DNA of 64,000 nt from Pontibacter korlensis (lineage in GTDB: Bacteria > Bacteroidota > Bacteroidia > Cytophagales > Hymenobacteraceae). The stretch lies in assembly GCF_000973725.1 (NCBI RefSeq), contig NZ_CP009621.1, forward strand, positions 2,756,001 through 2,820,000, given 5' to 3'. The position numbers were made by a program, and so were the translations under genes. Positions 35,434 through 44,125 of this stretch are shown here, in pieces (the first letter of the stretch is position 1; each line of letters starts with the position of its first letter). Under the pieces are notes generated by a model, which had not been told where the DNA came from, searched no databases, and saw nothing but the letters and a program-made list of their open reading frames with translations.

Positions 35434-37041
35434 ATGAAAATAGATCTAAGCAAAATATTTAAAATGGTTCCGGTTATACTTCTGGGTGCGCTAGCATTTG
35501 CCTGCGAAGAAGACCCAGACAAACTGGATCCGATGCGCATGTTCACACCAGCCGGAGACATCAAGGCTGTAAGCGGGGAAACCCAGGTAAAACTTACCTG
35601 GAACCCTTCGCTGTACACCACGAGCAATAGCGGCGTAACCTATACTGTAGAGGTTGCGGCGGATACCTTGTTCCAGACCCCAATAGTTGCCTCTGTACAG
35701 ACCGATACTGCTGGTGTTGTGTTTACAGATGATCAACTGGAGGTTAGGCAGAAATACTTTGCCCGTATCAAGGCTAACGCTTTAAGCGACAGACCAGAAT
35801 CTAAATCCTGGGCAGTGAGCTCAAGCTTCTCTATTAGAGGTATGCAGATTTTTGAGGCACTTACCGCTAGTAGCATTACTGATAAGGCTGTGTTGCTGAA
35901 GTGGAGAGAAACAGCGGGCCTGACTCGCATAGAGCTAACAAAGCGTAACGCAGAAGGCGAGCCAGTAGGCGAACCAATAGTAACCACACTTGCTGAGGAA
36001 GACATAGCCGCAAGACAGAAGTTTGTGCAAGGTCTTGAGGCAAGCACTGCCTATAGAGCTGAGATCTTCCGCGGTGACCGTATTGTTGGCTATCTTACTT
36101 TTACAACCAACGAACCAACTGTAGGTAACATCATCAACCTGACTCGCTTCACCGACAGACCTTCTGTATTGGAGGACACCCTGCTACAGGTGGAGTCTGG
36201 AAGTATAATCGTACTGAAGAAAGGTGTTACCTATAACATCTCTGAATCAGTTGCCTTAGACAGATCGGTAACGATCATGAGTGAGAATACTGTAGAGCCA
36301 GGTAAGGCAGAGATCTTCTTTACAAGCAACTTTGACTTTGCAGAAGGAGCCGAAGTAGACTCTGTGGTATTCAAAGATGTTAAGTTGCGTGGCAGTGATA
36401 TTGGTGGATCCTATGTATTCAACATCAGCAATGCATCAACAGTTGGTACAATTAAGTTTGAGTCTAGCAGTGTAGAGAACTTTAGAGGCGTTACCCGTAT
36501 CAAAACTGGTGGTGTTACTGTAGGTAAGTTCGTTGTGACAAAGAGCATTGTAAACAGCGTTGCCAACTACGGTGTGCTGACAGTTGATAACTCCGGCGCC
36601 TTTGCAAACAACATCATTTTCAGCAGCAGCACCATCTATAACGTAGAGCGCCCGATAGTTAGCAAGAGTAGCTCTAACTCCATTGTTGTAGAGAACTCTA
36701 CCTTCAGCGATGCACCAGAGGCTGGCCGCTACCTGATCGACTTTAACTCATACGATGTGACTGGAGGTATCACGTTCAGAAACAACATCCTTGGCCGTGG
36801 TAAGGCAATTGGTGAGGACAATGCTGTTAAAGGTATAAGAGCCGGTTCTTCTACGCTCATCCAGTCAAGCGGCAGTTATGCCACTTCCGACTACAACGCC
36901 ACAGGCAACCAAATAGAAGGCCTGACAGTGTATGGTGGCAGCACTACTGATCTGTTCACTGATCCTGGTAATGGCAACTTCACTATCAAAGACCCTGATT
37001 TTGCTGGCAAAGGCAGCGCAGGTGACCCTCGCTGGAGATAA
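35434..37041 (+). CDS. Surface lipoprotein with fibronectin III-like and beta-helix domains (DUF5123/DUF4957 type)
   Basis: A 535-aa lipoprotein (Cys24 in 'LAFACEED'). Residues about 40-135 look like a fibronectin type III domain ('VKLTWNPSLYTTSNSGVTYTVEV'), followed by a second such domain to about 230, then a right-handed beta-helix region (about 240-500) with repeated short strands such as 'VVFKDVKLRGSDIGGSYVFN'. This layout occurs in proteins called DUF4957/DUF5123 that lie after susD in pectin loci. It occupies the place of SusE/F and is probably a glycan-binding surface protein; weak lyase activity cannot be excluded. Encoded 38 bp after susD1. Confidence 0.75.
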   Translation: MKIDLSKIFKMVPVILLGALAFACEEDPDKLDPMRMFTPAGDIKAVSGETQVKLTWNPSLYTTSNSGVTYTVEVAADTLFQTPIVASVQTDTAGVVFTDDQLEVRQKYFARIKANALSDRPESKSWAVSSSFSIRGMQIFEALTASSITDKAVLLKWRETAGLTRIELTKRNAEGEPVGEPIVTTLAEEDIAARQKFVQGLEASTAYRAEIFRGDRIVGYLTFTTNEPTVGNIINLTRFTDRPSVLEDTLLQVESGSIIVLKKGVTYNISESVALDRSVTIMSENTVEPGKAEIFFTSNFDFAEGAEVDSVVFKDVKLRGSDIGGSYVFNISNASTVGTIKFESSSVENFRGVTRIKTGGVTVGKFVVTKSIVNSVANYGVLTVDNSGAFANNIIFSSSTIYNVERPIVSKSSSNSIVVENSTFSDAPEAGRYLIDFNSYDVTGGITFRNNILGRGKAIGEDNAVKGIRAGSSTLIQSSGSYATSDYNATGNQIEGLTVYGGSTTDLFTDPGNGNFTIKDPDFAGKGSAGDPRWR

Positions 37042-37151
37042 GTTTTTAAGGAAGGGAAAGGTACGGGGGTTTACATCCATACCTTTTTTACATCCATACT
37101 TTAGCGATTGCAGCTAATACCTCAGGTTTTACAATAATACTTTATTATAAA

Positions 37152-38438
37152 GTGAAAATGACAAAGCACTTAAGATACTGGGCGATATGTCAGCTGATGC
37201 TGACAGTGTTGTGCTGCCAAAGCCTGTACGCCCAAAGCTTAAAGCAGGAGCTTCCTCTGTCTCTGCATGTAGAGGTGAAAAACCCGCTTAAACAGCAACG
37301 GGAGAATGTGATGGTCTACATTCCAGAAGCAGACATCCTGAAGCTGAATTCTGCTTTCAACACTAATGCTTTTGTTGTGCTGGATGGTAAAACAGAGGTT
37401 CCGGGCCAGTATAACCGCAAAGACCAAAAAGGAATAGTGTTGGTACTGGATCAGCTAAAAGCCAACGAGGCACGCAAACTCACCATCAGGTTCAAAAAAG
37501 ACGGCACTGTAGAACGCCAGTACCCGAAGCGTACGCAGGCGGAGCTTTCTCACAAGGTAGGAGGGGAGTTCCAGAACAGGAAGTACATAGGCGGAGAGTT
37601 TCAGAATGTGGACTCGCTGCGTGTGCCTGATGAACACACCGACCATTCCTACTTTATCCGCTACGAAGGTCCCGGATGGGAATCAGATAAAGTAGGCTAC
37701 CGCTTTTACCTAGACTGGCGCAACGGAACAGATGTGTTCGGAAAGAAAACGAAAGACATGGTATTACAGCAGGTAGGGCAGGACGGTTTTGACTCCTACC
37801 ATGAGGAGGCTGCTTGGGGAATGGATGTACTGAAGGTAGGCAAATCCCTTGGCGTAGGCACGCTGGCCCACTTCAGTGAGGGGCGGGCTAACCGTGTTGC
37901 CGAAACAGACAGCATGATAAGTGTGATAGCTGAGAACGGTAATGTTTATTCCTCTATACTTACCAACTACTACGGCTGGAAAGTCGCAGGCATGCAGATG
38001 GACCTACGCTCACTTATCAGCATACATGCCGGCACCCGCCTGACCCACCATGAGGTGCAGGTAGAGGGGGCCTCTCCACAGAACTTGAGTACAGGATTGA
38101 ATAAAGACAGCAAAGCTATACTTTACACCAGCAAGGGAAGCGACAACCAGTGGGGGTTTCTGGCAAGTTACGGTGAGCAAAGCCTTAACAACGACAAGCT
38201 GGGAATTGCCGTGCTGTTTCGCCCACAGGATTTCTTAGAATTTACAGAAGATAAGAACAGCCATGTAGTAAAGCTGAAGTCAACAGCTGGTAAGCTGGAG
38301 TACTACTACCTTGCTGCGTGGGAACTGGAGCCTGAAGGTATCAAGAATGAAGAGCAGTTTGTGCAGTACCTCAGAAAAACAGCGCATGAGCTTGCTAACC
38401 CCGTACAGGTAAAGCTTACGGCAGGAAACAGGCTATAA
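37152..38438 (+). CDS. DUF4861 family secreted protein
   Basis: A 428-aa exported protein. The start is GTG at 37152 or ATG at 37158. The signal peptide ends near 'SLYAQS' (residue about 28). The mature part has 'YFIRYEGPGWESDKVGYRFYLDWRNG' split over about residues 165-195 and 'YHEEAAWGMDVLKVGKSLGVG', which match the DUF4861 family found in pectin, alginate and ulvan loci. The biochemical role is not established to my knowledge; the beta-sandwich-like sequence hints at a lyase or binding protein. It sits between the surface lipoprotein and the first PL1. Confidence 0.75.
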   Translation: MKMTKHLRYWAICQLMLTVLCCQSLYAQSLKQELPLSLHVEVKNPLKQQRENVMVYIPEADILKLNSAFNTNAFVVLDGKTEVPGQYNRKDQKGIVLVLDQLKANEARKLTIRFKKDGTVERQYPKRTQAELSHKVGGEFQNRKYIGGEFQNVDSLRVPDEHTDHSYFIRYEGPGWESDKVGYRFYLDWRNGTDVFGKKTKDMVLQQVGQDGFDSYHEEAAWGMDVLKVGKSLGVGTLAHFSEGRANRVAETDSMISVIAENGNVYSSILTNYYGWKVAGMQMDLRSLISIHAGTRLTHHEVQVEGASPQNLSTGLNKDSKAILYTSKGSDNQWGFLASYGEQSLNNDKLGIAVLFRPQDFLEFTEDKNSHVVKLKSTAGKLEYYYLAAWELEPEGIKNEEQFVQYLRKTAHELANPVQVKLTAGNRL

Positions 38439-38495
38439 GTATTAAGTTTTAAGTGTACTTGGCAGGCAGCTGCTAATCATTTATAAGCAACAGGA

Positions 38496-39890
38496 ATGAA
38501 GAATATGAATATAATTAAGGTGAGTTTGTTAGGTTTATTTTTTCAGACGATGTGCTTGGCTGGCTGTGCTCAGCAGCCAGTTAGCACGTCGGCTGTAACA
38601 GGGCCTGAATATGAACAAAAGCCTTTGGCTTTTCCTGGTGCAGAAGGTTTTGGCAAGTATACCACCGGTGGCCGTGGAGGCCAGGTAGTAGTGGTGACCA
38701 ACCTGAATGACGATGGCCCTGGCAGCTTGCGTGAAGCAATCCGTAAAAAGGGGCCTAGAATTGTAGTGTTTGCCGTGTCAGGCTACATCGATCTGGCTTC
38801 CCCGCTCGACATCAACAACGGAGATATAACCATAGCTGGGCAGTCGGCTCCAGGCGAGGGTATAACCATACGGTACTTCCCGGTAAATATAAAAGCTGAT
38901 AATGTTATCGTGCGCTACATGCGCTTCCGCTTAGGTGATACAATGGGAGTGCAGGAGGATGCGGTAAGTGCTAACAAAGGCAAGAGCAATATTATTGTAG
39001 ACCACTGCTCCATGAGCTGGGCTACCGACGAGAGCGCCTCTTTCTACAGAAACAGGAATTTTACACTGCAGTGGTCTATTATTTCTGAGAGCCTGAACCA
39101 GTCCGTGCACGAAAAAGGCGACCATGGCTATGGAGGCATATGGGGTGGAGCAGGAGCCTCGTTTCACCACAACCTCATAGCTAACCACATGAGCCGCATG
39201 CCACGTTTCAGTGGTTCTAAAACAACCCCTAACACAGCTGACGAGCTGGTTGATTTTCGTAACAACGTGATCTTTAACTGGGGAGGTAACAACGTGTATG
39301 GTGGCGAGAAAGGCAAGTATAACATGGTGAATAACTACTACAAGCCTGGACCTGCTACCCCTGATTCAAAGGAAGAAAGGCTGCTGGAGCCTTACGAGCC
39401 GTATGGTCAGTTTTATCTGGCAGGTAATGTGATGGAAGGAAACACTGAGGTAACGCAACAAAACAAACTAGGTGTTGCCTTAGATAATCCTGATTCTGCA
39501 CTTGTGGCAAAGCCATTTACAGTGGAGGCCGTGCAGGCGCATTCTGCAAAAGAAGCTTTTGAGGCAGTACTTGCTAGCGCGGGTGCAAGCTATAAGCGTG
39601 ATAAAGTAGATGCACGTGTTGTGGAGCAGGTAAGAACGGGCAAGGCAACGAGCGGCAAAAGCAATAATGGCATCATTGACTCGCAGGAGGATGTAGGCGG
39701 GTGGCCTGAAATACAAGCGGCTAATGCCCCGAAAGACAAAGATAAGGATGGCATTCCGGACGTGTGGGAACAGAAACACAAGCTGAATCCAAACAATGCT
39801 GCAGATGCTTCTGCCTATACTTTAGATAAGCAGTACACTAACATCGAAGTATACTTGAACAGTCTGGTAGAGCCAAGCCTGCTTAAATAA
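38496..39890 (+). CDS. Pectate lyase, PL1 family (copy 1)
   Basis: Lipoprotein (464 aa, Cys24 in 'CLAGC') that cleaves de-esterified homogalacturonan by beta-elimination with Ca2+. Right-handed beta-helix with 'AFPGAEGFGKYTTGGRGG' and 'NLNDDGPGSLREAIRKKGPR' at the N-terminus, 'DHCSMSWATDESASFY' carrying the Ca site, and a basic catalytic segment near 'HHNLIANHMSRMPRFSG'. The C-terminus has a Ca-binding 'DKDKDGIPDVWEQ' (thrombospondin-3-like) segment and 'NIEVYLNSLVE'. The next gene, a methylesterase, starts 10 bp later and would prepare substrate for it. Confidence 0.92.
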   Translation: MKNMNIIKVSLLGLFFQTMCLAGCAQQPVSTSAVTGPEYEQKPLAFPGAEGFGKYTTGGRGGQVVVVTNLNDDGPGSLREAIRKKGPRIVVFAVSGYIDLASPLDINNGDITIAGQSAPGEGITIRYFPVNIKADNVIVRYMRFRLGDTMGVQEDAVSANKGKSNIIVDHCSMSWATDESASFYRNRNFTLQWSIISESLNQSVHEKGDHGYGGIWGGAGASFHHNLIANHMSRMPRFSGSKTTPNTADELVDFRNNVIFNWGGNNVYGGEKGKYNMVNNYYKPGPATPDSKEERLLEPYEPYGQFYLAGNVMEGNTEVTQQNKLGVALDNPDSALVAKPFTVEAVQAHSAKEAFEAVLASAGASYKRDKVDARVVEQVRTGKATSGKSNNGIIDSQEDVGGWPEIQAANAPKDKDKDGIPDVWEQKHKLNPNNAADASAYTLDKQYTNIEVYLNSLVEPSLLK

Positions 39891-39900
39891 AGTGTCAGCC

Positions 39901-40854
39901 ATGAGAAAACCAATCCTACTTCTTGTTCTTCTAAGCCTTGTATCGCTAACGGTACAGGCCCTGCAAAAACGAATAGTGGTGGCGCTGGACCAAAGTGGCG
40001 ACTATACTTCCATACAGGCAGCTGTAGATGCAGTGCCTTCTTTTCCGGAGGAACGGGTCGAAATCTACATCAAGAAAGGCCTCTACCGAGAGAAAATCAT
40101 TATTCCTAAATGGAAGACTAACATCTCTTTTATCGGCGAGAGTAAGGAGAACACCATCATCCAGTGGGATGATTATTCCGGCAAGGGAGACATCAACACC
40201 TTTACCTCCTATACTGTGCTGGTGCGGGGTGATGGTTTCAGAGCTGAAAACATCACTTTTGAAAATAATGCAGGTCGGGATGTGGGGCAGGCTGTGGCCT
40301 TGCATGTGGAGGCAGACCGATGCGTGTTTAAGAACTGCAGGATTATTGGGGACCAGGATACACTTTATGCAGGCGTAAATGGTAGCCGGCAATACTTTCT
40401 TGACTGCTACATAGAAGGCACCACTGATTTTATTTTTGGCCCAGCTACAGCTGTATTTGAAAACTGCGCAATCCATTGCAAAAAGAATTCTTATATCACA
40501 GCGGCATCTACGCCACAGGGACAGGAGCATGGCTTCGTTTTCCTGAACTGTAAAATCACTTCCTCTGACCAAGCTTCAAGAGTTTACCTGGGGCGCCCCT
40601 GGAGGCCTTATGCCAAGACTGTATTTATCAATACCAAGCTTGGTGATCACATCAGGCCAGAAGGCTGGCACAACTGGAACAAGCCAGAAGCCGAGAAAAC
40701 AGCTTTTTATGCCGAATATAAGTCAAAAGGAGAGGGAGCTGCCCCTAAATCGCGTGTAGCATGGTCTAAGCAGCTGAAAGCCAAGGAAGCCCGCAAGTAT
40801 ACAGCTGAGTCTGTGCTTTCTGGTGGTGACGGGTGGAAGATTCTTGGTGAGTGA
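39901..40854 (+). CDS. Pectin methylesterase, CE8 family (copy 1)
   Basis: Removes methyl esters from homogalacturonan (about 317 aa). The ATG at 39901 starts a clean signal peptide; a GTG three codons earlier is possible. The family motifs are all present: 'GQAVALHVEAD', 'DQDTLYAG' with the acid/base Asp, 'DFIFGPATAVFE' with the nucleophile Asp, and 'YLGRPWRPYAKTVF' with the conserved Arg and Trp. Last gene of the first block; a LacI-type site follows 31 bases after its stop. Confidence 0.94.
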   Translation: MRKPILLLVLLSLVSLTVQALQKRIVVALDQSGDYTSIQAAVDAVPSFPEERVEIYIKKGLYREKIIIPKWKTNISFIGESKENTIIQWDDYSGKGDINTFTSYTVLVRGDGFRAENITFENNAGRDVGQAVALHVEADRCVFKNCRIIGDQDTLYAGVNGSRQYFLDCYIEGTTDFIFGPATAVFENCAIHCKKNSYITAASTPQGQEHGFVFLNCKITSSDQASRVYLGRPWRPYAKTVFINTKLGDHIRPEGWHNWNKPEAEKTAFYAEYKSKGEGAAPKSRVAWSKQLKAKEARKYTAESVLSGGDGWKILGE

Positions 40855-40884
40855 CTAATTAGTTAACTTTTTATTTGCTATATT

Positions 40885-40900
40885 GTGCAATCGATTGTCC
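40885..40900. promoter_or_regulatory. LacI-type operator 3 (susC2 side)
   Basis: GTGCAATCGATTGTCC, centred on CG at 40892-40893. The left half is identical to the consensus; the right half is weaker. It lies in the 242-bp gap before the second susC and suggests that a new transcript starts here. Confidence 0.6.
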
Positions 40901-41096
40901 TGAAGAGCTGAATGATATCTAACAAAACAATAGAGGAGCGACAGATTATAGAATAGAATACCAGATAAAGAAAACAACCCACAGTGACTTGAGGATGGAC
41001 TAGCATACTAGCCTGCATCTCTTAAGTAGAGTTCGAATAGCTTACATAGAACGGTAGAAATTTAAATCAACAATTTATACTTTAAAAAATAAATCT

Positions 41097-44000
41097 ATGG
41101 ACAGAGCATTACTTAAGAAATGGAGGTTCTTGCAAAGCCTTTTTTTCATTTTGATGGCTACTACGGGAGCGCTTGCCCAAAGCGTAACTGTAAGTGGTAG
41201 AGTGGTAGATGAAGGTGGTAGTGCCCTTCCGGGGGTAACCGTACTTCAGAAAGGTACAACTAACGGTGCTGCCACCAATGTAGATGGTAGCTATACGCTA
41301 AATGTGTCAGGCAGCTCTCCTACGCTTATCTTTTCTTACATCGGATATCAGACACAGGAAGTACCTGTAAATGGCCGTTCCTCTATCAACGTTTCTCTTG
41401 CGCCAGATTCCAAAGCACTTGAGGAAGTGGTAGTGATTGGTTACGGTACTGTAAAGAAATCAGACCTTACCGGCTCTGTGGCCTCCGTACGTGGCGAAGA
41501 CCTTACCGCCATACCGGTTACCAATGGCCTGGAGGTGTTACAGGGTAAAGTGCCAGGTCTGGATTTGACCAGAGCCAGCGGCCAGGCTGGTGCTCCGCTT
41601 AACTTCAACATCAGGGGTACAAGATCAATTGGGGCGGGCAACTCACCGCTTATACTGGTAGATGGTATCCGTTACGACGGCCCGCTCGATGTAAACCCGA
41701 ACGACATCGCCTCCATGGAAATCCTGAAAGATGCCACGGCAACAGCTATTTATGGCTCTTTGGGTGCCAACGGTGTTATCCTGATCACAACGAAGAGCGG
41801 CGGTTCGGGTAAGGCTAAAGTTACTTTTAACTCCTACTATGGTGTCTCCAGCAAAAACGGATATGCCGATATCATGTCAGGCCCTGAGTGGGTGGCACTG
41901 CGCAGAGAAGCCCGCAGAACAGTAGGCGAGTGGGCTGGTCCTGAAGATGATGAGAAGATCTTTAACCCAACGCAGTTAGAGAACTTCAGAAACGGCATCT
42001 ATACAGACTGGGCTGATGAAATAATAGGTACCGGAAGTCAGCAAAACTACCAGGTTGGTGTTTCTGGAGGTACGGATAAACTAAGCTACTACCTATCTAC
42101 GGAATATTTTGATGAGAAAGGCTTGCTGAAAAACGACAGGCTGAAAAGATACAGTGGCCGCATGAATGTTGGCTACAGCATTTTGGATAACCTGAAGGTA
42201 AGCACCAGCCTGATGTACACTTACAAGGACCGGGATATCAGAAGAGACCCTCTGAACCAGGCCAACAAAATGAGCCCGCTGGGCCGCCCTTACGATGATG
42301 AAGGCAACTTCCTGGCTTTCCCGGTAGGAGATGCCTCTACACTGAACCCATTAGTAGATGAGCAGGCAGGAGCATACGAGAATAACGACATCAACAAGCG
42401 CTTTTTCGGTAACCTTTCTGTTGACTACACTCCTATAGAAAACCTGACAGTTACTTCGCGTTTTGGTGTGGACCAGTACAACAACCGCAACGGCTTATTC
42501 TCTGCAACAAACACCATCGAAACCGGTGCAAACGGCCTGTCTATAGCGAGAGCTGAACTAGGCAACTTCTCCAGAATTACCTGGGAGAACTTTGCAAACT
42601 ACTCCAAGTCCATCTCTGATAACCATGAGATTTCTGCCTTATTAGGCTCAAGCATCTGGTCTGAGAGAGAAGAGATATTCTCGGCTCAGGGTAGAGACCT
42701 GCTTTCTTCTACATTCCTGTTCTACAATTTAGGGGCAACGCAGTCTGCATACCAACTGGGTAGCGGTTTGCGTGAGCAAAGTATGGCATCCTTCTTCGGG
42801 CGCTTAAACTATAAATTGCTCAATAAGTACCTGTTCACATTTGTGATGCGTGCCGATGGTGCCTCTGTTTTGGCAGAAGGTAACAAGTGGGACTACTTTC
42901 CATCAGCTTCGGTAGCCTGGATACTGAAGGAAGAAAACTTCCTGCAAAATGTAGGTGCGATTTCAGATCTGAAACTTCGCCTAAGCTATGGTTTGTCTGG
43001 TAACAGCTCTGTTAACGCTTACCAAACTCTGGGTGGCTTAGGTCGTTCAACTTATGCCTTCGACCAGGGCAGTTCAGAGGTTCCGGCTTATGGCTTCTAC
43101 CCGGGAGCACTGGCTAACCCAAGACTAGGGTGGGAGACAACAGCAACAGCCAACCTCGGCTTAGACTTTGGCTTGTTCAACAACAGGGTAACAGGTACAC
43201 TGGATGTGTATCAGCAAAATACAGAAGACCTGCTGTTGCCAAGAAACCTGCCTACTTCTACTGGTTATGAGCGCATCATAGATAACGTAGGTGAAACGCG
43301 CAACCGTGGTGTGGAGCTACAGCTGAACACAGTTAATGTGGATCAGTCAAATGGCTTCAGATGGACCTCAGACTTCAGCTTTACCCGCAATAAAGAGGAA
43401 GTAGTAGCATTGGCAGATGGGGTAGAGCGTGACCTGAACTATGGTGACTTCGGTCTTTTTGTAGGAGAGCCGATCAGCGTGTTCTACGACTATGAGAAAA
43501 TAGGCATTTGGCAGCTGGGCCAGGAAGATGAGGCTGCGCTGAACCAGCAGCAACCAGGTGACATTCGTGTTAAAGATCAGAACGGAGATGGCATTATTAC
43601 ACCTGAAGACAGAGTTGTAATTGGCAACTCCAACCCTGACTGGACACTGGGTGTAACGAACAGGTTTGGTTATAAAGGAGTAGAGCTTTCCTTCCTGGTT
43701 TTCGCCAGAATGGGACAAACCATCATCAGCGAAGCTGCAGGATCTTATAAAATAGATGCACTGGAGAATGGCCCAGTAGTAGATTACTGGACTCCTGAGA
43801 ACCCTACCAATGCTTACCCTAGACCAAACGCTGGCACCAGTAGAGCCAGTACCCGCTACTACTCTACTTTGCAGTATGTGGATGGTTCCTTTATCAAAGT
43901 ACGCGATATCACACTTGCTTATAGTTTCCCGCAAACTATAGCCGACAAGTTAAGGCTGTCTAACCTGCGGGTATATGCCACTGCGAAAAACTATTTTATC

Positions 44001-44099
44001 CTGAAGAGTGAGATAGCGCCTTATGACCCTGAACGAGGCGGTTCTCTGAGCTTCCCGATGACGAAGCAGATGGTTTTTGGACTTAACATGTCATTCTAG
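41097..44099 (+). CDS. SusC-like TonB-dependent outer-membrane transporter 2
   Basis: Second outer-membrane importer of the locus (1000 aa, shorter than the first). Signal peptide ends near 'GALAQS', then the regulatory-like domain 'SGRVVDEGGSALPGVTV', the plug ('LEEVVVIGYGTVKKSDLTGS', 'ILVDGIRYDGPLD', 'ILKDATATAIYGSLGANG') and a barrel ending 'KQMVFGLNMSF'. The N-terminal 40 residues resemble SusC1, but the plug and barrel diverge, so it probably takes a different pectin fragment. Followed 26 bp later by susD2. Confidence 0.95.
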   Translation: MDRALLKKWRFLQSLFFILMATTGALAQSVTVSGRVVDEGGSALPGVTVLQKGTTNGAATNVDGSYTLNVSGSSPTLIFSYIGYQTQEVPVNGRSSINVSLAPDSKALEEVVVIGYGTVKKSDLTGSVASVRGEDLTAIPVTNGLEVLQGKVPGLDLTRASGQAGAPLNFNIRGTRSIGAGNSPLILVDGIRYDGPLDVNPNDIASMEILKDATATAIYGSLGANGVILITTKSGGSGKAKVTFNSYYGVSSKNGYADIMSGPEWVALRREARRTVGEWAGPEDDEKIFNPTQLENFRNGIYTDWADEIIGTGSQQNYQVGVSGGTDKLSYYLSTEYFDEKGLLKNDRLKRYSGRMNVGYSILDNLKVSTSLMYTYKDRDIRRDPLNQANKMSPLGRPYDDEGNFLAFPVGDASTLNPLVDEQAGAYENNDINKRFFGNLSVDYTPIENLTVTSRFGVDQYNNRNGLFSATNTIETGANGLSIARAELGNFSRITWENFANYSKSISDNHEISALLGSSIWSEREEIFSAQGRDLLSSTFLFYNLGATQSAYQLGSGLREQSMASFFGRLNYKLLNKYLFTFVMRADGASVLAEGNKWDYFPSASVAWILKEENFLQNVGAISDLKLRLSYGLSGNSSVNAYQTLGGLGRSTYAFDQGSSEVPAYGFYPGALANPRLGWETTATANLGLDFGLFNNRVTGTLDVYQQNTEDLLLPRNLPTSTGYERIIDNVGETRNRGVELQLNTVNVDQSNGFRWTSDFSFTRNKEEVVALADGVERDLNYGDFGLFVGEPISVFYDYEKIGIWQLGQEDEAALNQQQPGDIRVKDQNGDGIITPEDRVVIGNSNPDWTLGVTNRFGYKGVELSFLVFARMGQTIISEAAGSYKIDALENGPVVDYWTPENPTNAYPRPNAGTSRASTRYYSTLQYVDGSFIKVRDITLAYSFPQTIADKLRLSNLRVYATAKNYFILKSEIAPYDPERGGSLSFPMTKQMVFGLNMSF

Positions 44100-44125
44100 T
44101 ACAGGAAAATCTAAAGAGCAAGATC

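Noticed and set aside
37100..37120. TTAGCGATTGCAGCTAA as a fifth LacI-type site
   Set aside because: The centre lacks the CG-based symmetry of the other four sites; only the outer bases pair.
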